Source of the DNA: Spirochaetaceae bacterium
Lineage (GTDB): Bacteria > Spirochaetota > Spirochaetia > SZUA-6 > Bin103
Assembly: GCA_028818385.1 (NCBI GenBank)
Contig: JAPPNY010000091.1
Coordinates: 1 to 27,788 of the forward strand
Length of the DNA: 27,788 nucleotides
Direction of reading: 5' to 3'
Positions 1 through 7,154 of this stretch are shown here, in pieces. The first letter of the stretch is position 1. The number at the start of each line of letters is the position of its first letter. The translations under genes were made by a program, and so were the position numbers. The notes under the pieces are model-generated. The model saw only the letters and a list, made by a program, of their open reading frames with translations. It did not search any database and was not told where the DNA came from.

Positions 1-78
1 CTTCCAAGATTCAACTCGATCCTGCCCAACGAGTTGTGAGTTTACGGACAGGAACACATTAGTATTTCGGCGCGTCCT

Positions 79-201
79 ATGAGGGTTGAGTCGCCGGTTA
101 GCGTTCAGCACGCAGATGCAGGCCCGGAAGGTGACGATGATCCCGACTTGCCGGACACGTATGTCGACGATTTGGAGCAAGAAGAGGCATCAGAATTGTG
201 A
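79..201 (+). CDS. Acidic short reading frame before pAgo; possible C-terminal tail of an APAZ effector
   Basis: This frame opens at ATG 79 and ends at TGA 199-201, giving about 40 residues. The second half is very acidic (for example GPEGDDDPDLPD and YVDDLEQEEASEL). Its stop overlaps the Argonaute GTG start as GTGA, a typical coupled-operon junction. In the same frame an in-frame TGA lies at 37-39. A different frame, bases 3-62, reads naturally up to a TAG (KIQLDPAQRVVSLRTGTH) and would join this tail after a one-base shift near base 60. A third frame ends at 80-82 (ATGA). From memory, TIR-APAZ partners of short Argonautes carry an acidic C-terminal tail that occupies the nucleic-acid channel, so a broken or frameshifted effector 3' end is my preferred reading. 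A genuine 40-aa gene or a sequencing error is also possible. Confidence 0.35.
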   Translation: MRVESPVSVQHADAGPEGDDDPDLPDTYVDDLEQEEASEL

Positions 202-1748
202 AAATATTCAGTGTGGTAAATCTTCCGGAACCGGAATTGGAGTTTCGATTTAGTCAGACGACTACGTATCCTCGCGATGGTCTCTATCTGTTTGGTCCGG
301 TCGATGCCGGTCGGGAGCGGCGACACATACGATACGGCGTGATCGGTACTCCGGAGTCGATTCGTCGGCATGAAGTTTGGGCGTCTCAAATAGCGACATT
401 CGTAGACGTTCCTAGGTCTAAGAGAACATTTGGTGACGTGGAGCCTTATCACGTCCCTTTCCCAGGGTTCGAGGAAGTCTTCTTTTCTATGTGGGCGTCT
501 CACCCGTCGCGGGTGATTTCGGATGTAGATGAAACAGAGCTACGACGACTAATTCATATCGGCAACCGCTATGAGGCTGTGAAGTCCGTGGTGGATGTCT
601 TTGTCGAGCGACTTATTGCCGACCAGAACCGTTACGAAGATCCGCCGCATTTCTGGTACGTGGTCATTCCGGAGTTTGTCTATACCCTGGGTCGGCCGAA
701 GTCGACTGTTGCGCGAGCGGACAGAGTTGTGGGTAGCATTACCATCTCTCGTGAGTCGGCGGCCAAGCTGTCTACTCAGCCCTCATTATTCGTGGATGAC
801 GAAGTGCAAGCAGAGATCTATCAATATGCGACGGACTTTCGTCGGCAACTGAAAGCACGGCTCCTTGACCATCAAATTGTCACCCAGATCGTTCGCGAAA
901 CCACCCTGACGCCGAATGAGTTCCTGACTGCTGGCGGTGATCGGCCTATACGGCGGGTTGAAGATCCGGCGACAATCGCTTGGAAGCTCTGTACGACGTC
1001 GTACTACAAGGGCGGGGGGCGACCTTGGCAGTTAGCGAAGGTGCGACCTGGCGTGTGCTATGTCGGGTTGATTTACAAGCGGGATCCGCGCGGGGGAGAT
1101 AGTAGACATGCGTGTTGCGCGGCACAAATGTTCTTGACCGACGGCGATGGTGTAGTGTTTCGGGGAGCGCTTGGTCCATGGTATCATCCTGATAGTAGGC
1201 AGTTCCATCTAGATCGGATGGCGGCGTGTAGGCTGGTAACGACAGTATTGGAGGAATACCGAAGAGATCATCGGGAGGATCCGAAGGAGCTGTTCATTCA
1301 CGCGAAGGCGGCGTTCAGTGACGAGGAATGGGAGGGCATGGTCGAAGCCTGTTCCGGGAGGGTTACGGATGTCGTTGGCGTCCAGATACTAGATGCGTGG
1401 GATGACCTGAAGATGTTTAGACCGGGTAACTACCCAGTGTTGCGGGGTACGGCGATGCTTACGAGTCGAAGGTCCGGGTTTCTGTGGACATCCGGGTATG
1501 TCCCGCGTCTCGACACATACATGGGTCCAGAAACGCCTAATCCGTTACGGGTTTCGATCCGTCGAGGCGAGGCGGACATCCGAACGGTCATGTCCGACGT
1601 GCTGGCGTTGACAAAGATGAACTTCAATACCTGTTTGTTCAATGATCGGGAACCCGTGACAATTCGGTTCGCTGACGCGATCGGAGATGTGCTTGTGTCG
1701 GCGCCGGTTCAAACAGAGCCGAGGCTTCCTTTCAAATTCTACATCTGA
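198..1748 (+). CDS. Short prokaryotic Argonaute (MID-PIWI, catalytically inactive)
   Basis: This 516-aa protein has the size and layout of a short pAgo: a MID-like N-terminal half and a PIWI C-terminal half, with no N or PAZ domain. The most diagnostic stretch is YYKGGGRPWQL (about residues 269-279), matching the family pattern yyKaGgkPWrL, followed by CYVGLIYKR (about 287-295). The nucleic-acid cleavage tetrad appears lost: the first Asp position reads VGL, the middle motif reads FIHAKAAF (about 366), and the terminal motif reads IRFADAIGDVL rather than hYAd/H. Such inactive short pAgos use a guide to sense invader nucleic acid and switch on a partner effector such as a SIR2- or TIR-APAZ NADase. 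The partner should lie just upstream, mostly off-window. The start is GTG 198, overlapping the upstream stop. Lower GC than the following genes suggests horizontal acquisition. Confidence 0.88.
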   Translation: MKIFSVVNLPEPELEFRFSQTTTYPRDGLYLFGPVDAGRERRHIRYGVIGTPESIRRHEVWASQIATFVDVPRSKRTFGDVEPYHVPFPGFEEVFFSMWASHPSRVISDVDETELRRLIHIGNRYEAVKSVVDVFVERLIADQNRYEDPPHFWYVVIPEFVYTLGRPKSTVARADRVVGSITISRESAAKLSTQPSLFVDDEVQAEIYQYATDFRRQLKARLLDHQIVTQIVRETTLTPNEFLTAGGDRPIRRVEDPATIAWKLCTTSYYKGGGRPWQLAKVRPGVCYVGLIYKRDPRGGDSRHACCAAQMFLTDGDGVVFRGALGPWYHPDSRQFHLDRMAACRLVTTVLEEYRRDHREDPKELFIHAKAAFSDEEWEGMVEACSGRVTDVVGVQILDAWDDLKMFRPGNYPVLRGTAMLTSRRSGFLWTSGYVPRLDTYMGPETPNPLRVSIRRGEADIRTVMSDVLALTKMNFNTCLFNDREPVTIRFADAIGDVLVSAPVQTEPRLPFKFYI

Positions 1749-1796
1749 TGACGGCCGACGATAGGTTGTCATACGTATAGAAGTGGTCGAACTGGA

Positions 1797-2675
1797 TCAT
1801 GCGCGCGGGTTCTGCTCCAGCCAGTCGCGCAGCGGCACGTCCTGCGGCTTGGGCGAGGTGTAGCCGTGCCAGCCCGAGGGACTGGCGCCCAGAAGCTGCC
1901 GCCGGATCGGATCGCAGCGCTCCATGACGTGGGCGACGGTCATGTCGTCGCGCGGGCGCAGCCAGCGGTAGCTGTAGCCGTAGAACAGCGCCTTGCGCGG
2001 GATGTCGGCATGGTTCGGGCTGCCGGTGTGCCAGACGCGGCGATCGAACAGAACGATGCCGCCGCGGGGCACCAGGACCTCGGTCGCCCCCGGCGGGTCG
2101 ACGTCGCGCCGTTCGCGGTCGATCGCGGACTCGTCCAGGTGGCTGCCCGGCACGGCGGCGAAGTTGCCGCGGCCTCTCTCGCTGCAGTCGGTGAGGAAGA
2201 AGGCCACCTTCAGCGACACGCGCGGTTGCGGCGTGGTCTCCAGCTCGTGGTTGAGCCGGTCGCTGTCCTGGTGCCAGTGCCGCGTGCCGGGGTCCGCCCC
2301 CTGGCCGGCGCCGGGGGTGACGATCATGTGCGAGTGATAGATCTGGATGTTCCAGCCCAGCAGGTCCAACACCTTGGGGAAGGTCGTCGGCCAGTCGATC
2401 ATCTCCAGGAGCCGGTCGTCGCGCCCCAGGAAGTCGAACACGTTGAGCCGGTCGAGCTCGCCGGCGCCGAGCGCGACCCGCTCCGCGGCGATGACGGCGT
2501 CGAACGCCTCCTCCAGGCCGTCGGTCACCGCCTCCTGCAGCCGGTCCGGGAGTACGAGGAAGCCGTCGCGCCCGAATGCCTCCTCCTCGGCGTCGGTCAG
2601 GCGGTGCCGGTTCCACTCGCGCTCGGCCGGGGAGGCGATCGCGGTCGCGGGGGTGGCGGCAGGCGAGCCGTTCAT
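1797..2675 (-). CDS. Phytanoyl-CoA dioxygenase (PhyH) family Fe(II)/2-oxoglutarate oxygenase
   Basis: The 292-aa product fits the PhyH family. It has an iron-binding HxD motif at H135-Q136-D137 (in RHWHQDSD), a distal His at about 216 (RRVWHTGSPN), and a downstream Arg at about 227 (PRKALFYGYSYRW) suited to 2-oxoglutarate binding. The segment AVPGSHL before the distal His is also typical. Bacterial members hydroxylate diverse small molecules, and the substrate cannot be read from sequence. The frame stays open to 2729, but the ATG at 2675 is preferred because the extra 18 residues look like non-coding low-complexity sequence. The gene converges on the Argonaute gene with a 48-bp gap and is divergent from the next gene, so a shared promoter region is likely. 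No signal peptide; cytoplasmic. Confidence 0.85.
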   Translation of the reverse strand: MNGSPAATPATAIASPAEREWNRHRLTDAEEEAFGRDGFLVLPDRLQEAVTDGLEEAFDAVIAAERVALGAGELDRLNVFDFLGRDDRLLEMIDWPTTFPKVLDLLGWNIQIYHSHMIVTPGAGQGADPGTRHWHQDSDRLNHELETTPQPRVSLKVAFFLTDCSERGRGNFAAVPGSHLDESAIDRERRDVDPPGATEVLVPRGGIVLFDRRVWHTGSPNHADIPRKALFYGYSYRWLRPRDDMTVAHVMERCDPIRRQLLGASPSGWHGYTSPKPQDVPLRDWLEQNPRA

Positions 2676-2749
2676 GGGCGCGAGCCTACCACACGGGGCC
2701 TCGCGATCCGCTTCCGCCCCCGCCCGCATTCTCCTGTATCATCCGCGCC
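2676..2749. promoter_or_regulatory. Divergent promoter region between the PhyH gene and the 594-aa gene
   Basis: This 74-bp gap separates two divergent start codons and must hold both promoters if they are transcribed independently. On the plus strand TATCAT (2737-2742) lies only seven bases before the ATG at 2750, so a transcript from it would be nearly leaderless. No Shine-Dalgarno sequence is visible for either gene. The -10 assignment is weak. Confidence 0.25.
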
Positions 2750-4534
2750 ATGCCGACTGCTACCCGTTCGCTTCTGACGATCAACACGCCGATGGCGCCG
2801 CCCGCGTGGGCGGTCATGCAGCGCGAGTTGCTGCGCGCCCAGACCGCGGCCATCGAGGCGTTCCATGCGAAGTACTTCGACGAGCGCGGCTACCTGCGCT
2901 GCGTGCCCCGCTGGGGGGGGGACGACGGTGCCGACGACGCCGCGGAGAACTTCACGAGCTGGACGCTGCTGTACGCGCTCGGCGCCGACCAGTCGGTGCT
3001 GGACCGCTACCTCAACGCCTGGGAGGGCCACCTGCGGCAGTACACGGAGGCCAAGACGGTCGAGGTCGAGTTCGCCCGCGACGGCATGTACTTCAAGGAG
3101 TTCCCGGTCATGTTCGACTGGGGCCACAACGGCGAGGGGTTCAACGCCTTCTACCTGCAGGGCCTGTGTACGCCGGACGACCACGCGTTCCAGAGCCGGA
3201 CGCGCCGCTACGCCGGTTTCTACATGGACGAGGATCCGATCGCAAAGAACTACGATCCCCGCCACCGGGTGATCCGCAGCATGTTCAACGGCAGCCGCGG
3301 CCCGCTGATGCGCAAGGCGACGGCGCTGGACTGGACCGGCGACCGGATCGAGATCGAGGGGCGCTTCAAGCCCGGCCACCGGGAGACGAGCTACGAGCAG
3401 ATGCTCGCCCACTTCGCCGAGTACAACGACGTGGTCGGCGACCATCCGCTCAACCTGCAGACCACCACCTTGGCGATCAACGCCTACATGATCGCGGGCG
3501 AGACCAAGTACCGGGACTGGATCATCGAGTACGTGGGCGCCTGGAAGGAGCGCACGGAGGCAAACGGCGGCATCATCCCCACGAACGTCGGCCTGGACGG
3601 CACCCCGGGCGGCGCCGCCGACGGCCGCTGGTGGGGCAGCACCTACGGGTGGGGCTTCTCGATCGACGACTACCTCAACCCCGGCTCGGGCGGCCGCTTC
3701 CATCGCCACATGTTCATCGAGCGGGCGCCGCGCGGGTTCGGCAACGCGCTGATGGTGACCGGCGATCAGGGTTACGCGGACACGTGGCGCGGCGTGATCG
3801 ACGGCGTGAACGCCAACGCCAAGGTGATCGACGGCCGGACCATGTACCCGCAGAACTACGGCGAGGAGGAAGGCGAGCCGGGCTGGTACAACTACGCGCC
3901 CGAGCCGTACACCAACGGCGCCATGCCGGTCTGGTTCTGGTCGATGAACGACGCTGACAAGAAGCTGATCGCCGGCGACGAGTGGGTGCGCTACCTGGGC
4001 GGGGACAATCCCGGCTTTCCGGTGGAGTCGCTGCAGCGCGAGTTCTCGGAGCTGCGGACGCGCGTCGAGCGCATGCACCGGGACACCAGCTCACCGGACA
4101 CGCGCATGTCCGACGATCCGATGGGCGCCAATCCGGCGGTCGTGACCGCGTTGACGCAGCAGATGCTGGGCGGCCTGGAGACCTCGCACTACGGGTTCCC
4201 GGTGTACAGCCGGCTCCGCTACTTCGATCCCGAGCGCCGGCGCGCGGGCATCCCCCCGAACGTGGCGGCGCTGGTCGACTCGATGTCGGACACCGAGGTG
4301 GCGGTGACGCTGGTCAACCTGGACCAGGCGGACGCGCGCACGGTGGTCGTGCAGGCCGGCGCCTACGGCGAGCACCGCTTCGGCCAGGCGACCGCCGGCT
4401 CGGCGCGGGCGACCGTCGACCGCCCGCACGTGCGGGTGCGCCTGGAGCCCGGCTGCGGCGAGCGGATCGTGTTCGCGCAGTCCCGCTACACCGAGCAGCC
4501 CACGTTCACGTTTCCCTGGGACCGCGCCGAGTAG
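2750..4534 (+). CDS. Uncharacterised 594-aa protein, possibly an alpha/alpha-toroid carbohydrate-active enzyme
   Basis: I do not recognise a named family. The protein is rich in Trp, Tyr and Gly-containing motifs such as FPVMFDWGHNGEGFNAFY, WWGSTYGWGF and NYAPEPYTNGAMPVWFW. These alternate with amphipathic helical stretches (for example LNLQTTTLAINAYMIAGETKYRDWIIEYVGAW), a pattern that suggests an (alpha/alpha) barrel like those of several glycosidases and lyases. The last 100 residues look like a beta-rich domain (EVAVTLVNLDQADARTVVVQAGAYGE). No signal peptide. ATG 2750 is the start closest to the divergent PhyH gene; the open frame upstream to 2576 runs through the PhyH promoter and N-terminus and is not believed. 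A run of nine G lies at 2913-2921 inside the gene. An enzymatic role is inference. Confidence 0.75.
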   Translation: MPTATRSLLTINTPMAPPAWAVMQRELLRAQTAAIEAFHAKYFDERGYLRCVPRWGGDDGADDAAENFTSWTLLYALGADQSVLDRYLNAWEGHLRQYTEAKTVEVEFARDGMYFKEFPVMFDWGHNGEGFNAFYLQGLCTPDDHAFQSRTRRYAGFYMDEDPIAKNYDPRHRVIRSMFNGSRGPLMRKATALDWTGDRIEIEGRFKPGHRETSYEQMLAHFAEYNDVVGDHPLNLQTTTLAINAYMIAGETKYRDWIIEYVGAWKERTEANGGIIPTNVGLDGTPGGAADGRWWGSTYGWGFSIDDYLNPGSGGRFHRHMFIERAPRGFGNALMVTGDQGYADTWRGVIDGVNANAKVIDGRTMYPQNYGEEEGEPGWYNYAPEPYTNGAMPVWFWSMNDADKKLIAGDEWVRYLGGDNPGFPVESLQREFSELRTRVERMHRDTSSPDTRMSDDPMGANPAVVTALTQQMLGGLETSHYGFPVYSRLRYFDPERRRAGIPPNVAALVDSMSDTEVAVTLVNLDQADARTVVVQAGAYGEHRFGQATAGSARATVDRPHVRVRLEPGCGERIVFAQSRYTEQPTFTFPWDRAE

Positions 4535-4592
4535 CGTCCCAAGGGGTGCGGTGCCTCGGGCGGCTTCAGGGCTCGGGTCGGGTATCTCGTTT

Positions 4593-4979
4593 TCATCCGC
4601 CAGCCTGGGCGATGCGTCGTGCCATCCACTCGACGTAGGCAGTACGGGTCATGCCTCGTCGTCGAGCTTCGCCGTCGATGAATGCGGCGACTCCCTCGTC
4701 GAGCGTGAGGTTGGCGCGAACGCTCCGGCCGGACACACGAATCAACGGGATGGAGACCAGGGTATGCCCGGCCGGCGTCTCGACCCGTTCGATGGCTGAC
4801 GGAGGCGTGATCGCCTCACCGTCGCGCTCCGCTTCGATCACGTAGTCGCGGAGCGCCTCCTCGGCGTTCATCAGCGCCTCATCCACGGTTGCGCCCATCG
4901 CGACAATCCCGGGCAAGTCCGGGAACGAGACCCCATAGGCGCCCTGCTCGCCGTCGATCCATGCTGGATACCGACTCAT
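4593..4979 (-). CDS. hicB: HicB-type antitoxin with C-terminal DNA-binding domain
   Basis: The 128-aa product starts with a HicB RNase H-like domain (SRYPAWIDGEQGAYGVSFPD, then LPGIVAMGATVDEALMNAEE) and ends in a ribbon-helix-helix-like segment (SVRANLTLDEGVAAFID, then MTRTAYVEWMARR). HicB binds and neutralises HicA and usually represses its own operon through the C-terminal domain. The start at ATG 4979 is favoured because GGAGGG lies six bases upstream; an in-frame ATG at 5003 would overlap hicA. The gene follows hicA by 16 bp on the same strand, the common toxin-first order. It converges on the 594-aa gene with a 58-bp gap. Confidence 0.9.
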   Translation of the reverse strand: MSRYPAWIDGEQGAYGVSFPDLPGIVAMGATVDEALMNAEEALRDYVIEAERDGEAITPPSAIERVETPAGHTLVSIPLIRVSGRSVRANLTLDEGVAAFIDGEARRRGMTRTAYVEWMARRIAQAGG

Positions 4980-4995
4980 CCTGTACCCTCCGTCC

Positions 4996-5208
4996 TCATT
5001 CATCCCGAGATCGCGGCCACCCGGCCTTCTTGGCGATGGACCGGGCGACTCCGATCGACAGGGTGTTGTGGCGTGGGAGCGTGATGATCCCGGAGACCGT
5101 CGGATGTCGGTAGATGTCGTGACTGGCGCCGTGGCGATCGAGGTACCATCCGGCCTCCTCCAGTCGGCGCCGGATGCGATTTCTACGGGTTTCCAACGCC
5201 TCGTGCAT
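4996..5208 (-). CDS. hicA: HicA-type mRNA interferase toxin
   Basis: The 70-aa protein has the full HicA dsRBD-like fold signature: an N-terminal helix, GWYLDRHGASHDIYRHP with the expected catalytic His at residue 30, ITLPRHN, and a closing IAKKAGW. HicA cleaves mRNA and tmRNA when released from HicB. Length is normal, so it is probably intact. The codon immediately before ATG 5208 is an in-frame TAA, which fixes the start at or after 5208. No Shine-Dalgarno sequence is evident, and the start codon lies inside an inverted repeat that is a candidate HicB operator. Confidence 0.92.
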   Translation of the reverse strand: MHEALETRRNRIRRRLEEAGWYLDRHGASHDIYRHPTVSGIITLPRHNTLSIGVARSIAKKAGWPRSRDE

Positions 5209-5220
5209 TTATATGCACGA
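5201..5220. promoter_or_regulatory. Perfect inverted repeat over the hicA start codon (candidate HicB operator)
   Basis: The arms TCGTGCAT (5201-5208) and ATGCACGA (5213-5220) are exact reverse complements around a 4-bp TTAT centre. The hicA ATG is 5208-5206 on the minus strand, so the repeat covers the translation start. Ribbon-helix-helix HicB proteins bind short palindromes, so autorepression is plausible. As RNA the repeat could also fold and hide the start codon. Neither has been tested. Confidence 0.5.
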
Positions 5221-5314
5221 ATCGCCGATCGCGTCCACAGTGATGGGAAGCGATGGGCGAGTTGAGCGGTACGGGCAAGAGCAGCGAGGGCACCGCTTGG
5301 CGAGCGGCAGTCGG

Positions 5315-5344
5315 TTGTGCCCTGACTGAGAAACGCGGTACTGT
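5315..5344 (+). promoter_or_regulatory. Weak sigma-70-like promoter candidate for the solute-binding protein gene
   Basis: TTGTGC (5315-5320) and TACTGT (5339-5344) are separated by 18 bases in the divergent region between hicA and the transporter gene. The match is poor, especially the -10 element, and is reported only as a candidate. Confidence 0.18.
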
Positions 5345-5359
5345 CGGCTCACCACAAGG

Positions 5360-5380
5360 GGCGTCTCCCGGCGAGACGCC
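5360..5380. promoter_or_regulatory. Inverted repeat in the leader of the solute-binding protein gene
   Basis: GGCGTCTC (5360-5367) and GAGACGCC (5373-5380) are exact 8-bp complementary arms with a 5-bp spacer, 34 bp before the ATG at 5415. It may be an operator for a sugar-responsive repressor or an RNA hairpin in the 5' leader. No T-run follows, so a classical terminator is unlikely. Confidence 0.4.
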
Positions 5381-5414
5381 GATTCCAATACCGCAGTCAA
5401 TAAGGAGATTTGCG

Positions 5415-7025
5415 ATGAGAAGAACCGTGGTACTCGCAGTCACGGTGGCCATGCTGTGCGCCGCCGTGCCCGTCGTCGCCGACGACTGGATGATGGACAC
5501 GTCGTCCGTGACGCTGAAGGTCTACTCGGACCGCGGCTGGTTCCAGCCGTGGGAGGGCCGGGGAGCCGAGCTCGTCACCGAGAAGACCGGGGTCAACCTG
5601 GAAATCCGCAAGCCGCCCGAGGACGACTCCACGGGTCAGGACATCAACCTCATGATCGCCAGCAACGACTGGCCGGACCTGATGGTCGTCGACTGGAACA
5701 ATCCGGGCGTGCCGCAGTTGATGGACGCCGGGCTGGTCCATGACATCAATGAGCTGATCGATGCGCATGCGCCGAGCTTCCGCACCTACCTGGACGATGC
5801 CATCGGCCCGGAGCTGTTGGGCGGCACCTACGCACACACCGACGGCAAGACCTATCGGCTGGCATTCGGCGGCAACCTGGGGGCGAAGGACTCCGCCATA
5901 GCGGCCGAGGTCGGGTTCGCGATTCCGTGCTGGCTGCCGCGCTTCGGCGTGCGCCAGGACTACTTCGACGAGATCGGCGCGCCGGACATCCGCAACGCCG
6001 ACCAGTTCTATGAAGCCGTGAAGGCCATGGCGGCGAATCACCCGGACAAGATCCCCGTCCTGGGCGACAAGAACACCGTGCACAACTGGTTTACCTACCA
6101 CTTTGGCACCGACCACACGTGGGGCAGGTACTACGCGGACTCCGACGCCAAGGAGATCAAGTACTACACCAGCCACCCGGCGTTCCCGGAGGCGATCAAG
6201 TTCATGAACAAGCTGGCGCGTGAGGGCCTGTTCCCGGAGGAGGCGCTCATCTGGACGTCCGAGGTCCATGAGAACTGGGTGGCCGGCAACGTCATCGTGA
6301 TAGCGACCAACGACTGCCCCCCCGGTCAGTCCATGCCTATCGGTGAGACCGGCACCACGCGCTACGTGATGCCCCCGTGGGACAGCTACGCCTACAGCCT
6401 GTGGCGCACGCCGTGGATGGCCGACCTGTTCCCGACCGCGTCGGACAAGTCGGATCGCGCCATCCGCTTCGTCCAGTATTACGCCAGCCCCGAGGGGTTC
6501 GTGGACACGACCGTCGGTGTCGAGGGCGAGGCCTGGACCGGTGACCCGGTGAACGGCCCCCACTTCTCGTACAATGCCGACAACTACGTCACCCCGCTCT
6601 TCCCGGACGGGCTGCCGACCTGGTTCCCGGAGTTCCTGGAGATGGTCAATGCCGATTGGACCAACATGATCACGGCCGGGGTCCATCTGCCGCCGATCAT
6701 CACCCTGGACGGCATCAAGCTGGGCGCACCCCGCTGGCAGAGTGGGCCGAGCGCGAACGATGTCGCCTTCGTCGAGATGATGTCACCCTACTTCACGGCC
6801 GGTCCCGAGCTGTACGTCCCGATCCGCGGTGACAGCGACATCGGCATCATCCGCGAGCGGGTGGACAAGCTGTTCGAGGACTACTTCGCCCGCATGGTCT
6901 TCGCCGACAGCGAGGAAGAGGCGGTCAGCCTGATCGCCGAGTTCCAGGACAAGGCCGGGCAGGCGGGACTCGCCCAGTTCGAGGCCGAGGCAACGAACAT
7001 CTACCGCGCCAACCTGGGTATGTAA
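5415..7025 (+). CDS. ABC transporter extracellular solute-binding protein (family 1, LplA/YtcQ-like)
   Basis: The 536-aa protein has a clear signal peptide: MRRT, a hydrophobic core VVLAVTVAMLCAAVPVV, and a likely type I cleavage site after VVA near residue 22. The only early Cys is preceded by Leu, so there is no good lipobox and the mature protein should be free in the periplasm. The mature part reads as a large oligosaccharide-binding protein (LMIASNDWPDLMVVDW, GLVHDINELIDAHAPSF, TDGKTYRLAFG). It is the likely partner of the two LplB/YtcP-type permeases at 11.3-13.2 kb, although it lies 4 kb away on the other strand. Start ATG 5415 is set by AAGGAG about seven bases upstream. A stem-loop terminator candidate follows. 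Confidence 0.9.
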   Translation: MRRTVVLAVTVAMLCAAVPVVADDWMMDTSSVTLKVYSDRGWFQPWEGRGAELVTEKTGVNLEIRKPPEDDSTGQDINLMIASNDWPDLMVVDWNNPGVPQLMDAGLVHDINELIDAHAPSFRTYLDDAIGPELLGGTYAHTDGKTYRLAFGGNLGAKDSAIAAEVGFAIPCWLPRFGVRQDYFDEIGAPDIRNADQFYEAVKAMAANHPDKIPVLGDKNTVHNWFTYHFGTDHTWGRYYADSDAKEIKYYTSHPAFPEAIKFMNKLAREGLFPEEALIWTSEVHENWVAGNVIVIATNDCPPGQSMPIGETGTTRYVMPPWDSYAYSLWRTPWMADLFPTASDKSDRAIRFVQYYASPEGFVDTTVGVEGEAWTGDPVNGPHFSYNADNYVTPLFPDGLPTWFPEFLEMVNADWTNMITAGVHLPPIITLDGIKLGAPRWQSGPSANDVAFVEMMSPYFTAGPELYVPIRGDSDIGIIRERVDKLFEDYFARMVFADSEEEAVSLIAEFQDKAGQAGLAQFEAEATNIYRANLGM

Positions 7026-7086
7026 ACCGTCGCGCCCCCCCGGGGGCGTGACCATTCGTTACGACGAGCGACGCTCGGTTCGTCGC

Positions 7087-7121
7087 AAGGGCACGCCGGT
7101 ACAAGCAGCCGGCGTGCCCTT
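7087..7121 (+). terminator. Stem-loop terminator candidate after the solute-binding protein gene
   Basis: AAGGGCACGCCGG (7087-7099) pairs perfectly with CCGGCGTGCCCTT (7109-7121) across a 9-base loop, giving a 13-bp GC-rich stem followed by a short T-containing tail (CTGATT). The T-run is weak. It lies 61 bp after the stop codon and 33 bp before the next start. It may terminate, or attenuate so that the binding protein is made in excess of the downstream enzyme. Confidence 0.6.
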
Positions 7122-7154
7122 CTGATTAAGTGGGCGTTCGGTCTCCCAATCGGG

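Noticed and set aside
2576..2749. In-frame upstream extension of the 594-aa gene.
   Set aside because: The extra residues are Arg/Ser/Pro-rich and overlap the N-terminus of the PhyH gene and the shared promoter gap.
7030..7082. GC-rich palindromic patches just after the solute-binding protein stop codon.
   Set aside because: The arms are short or imperfect, and the 13-bp stem at 7087-7121 is a far better terminator candidate.
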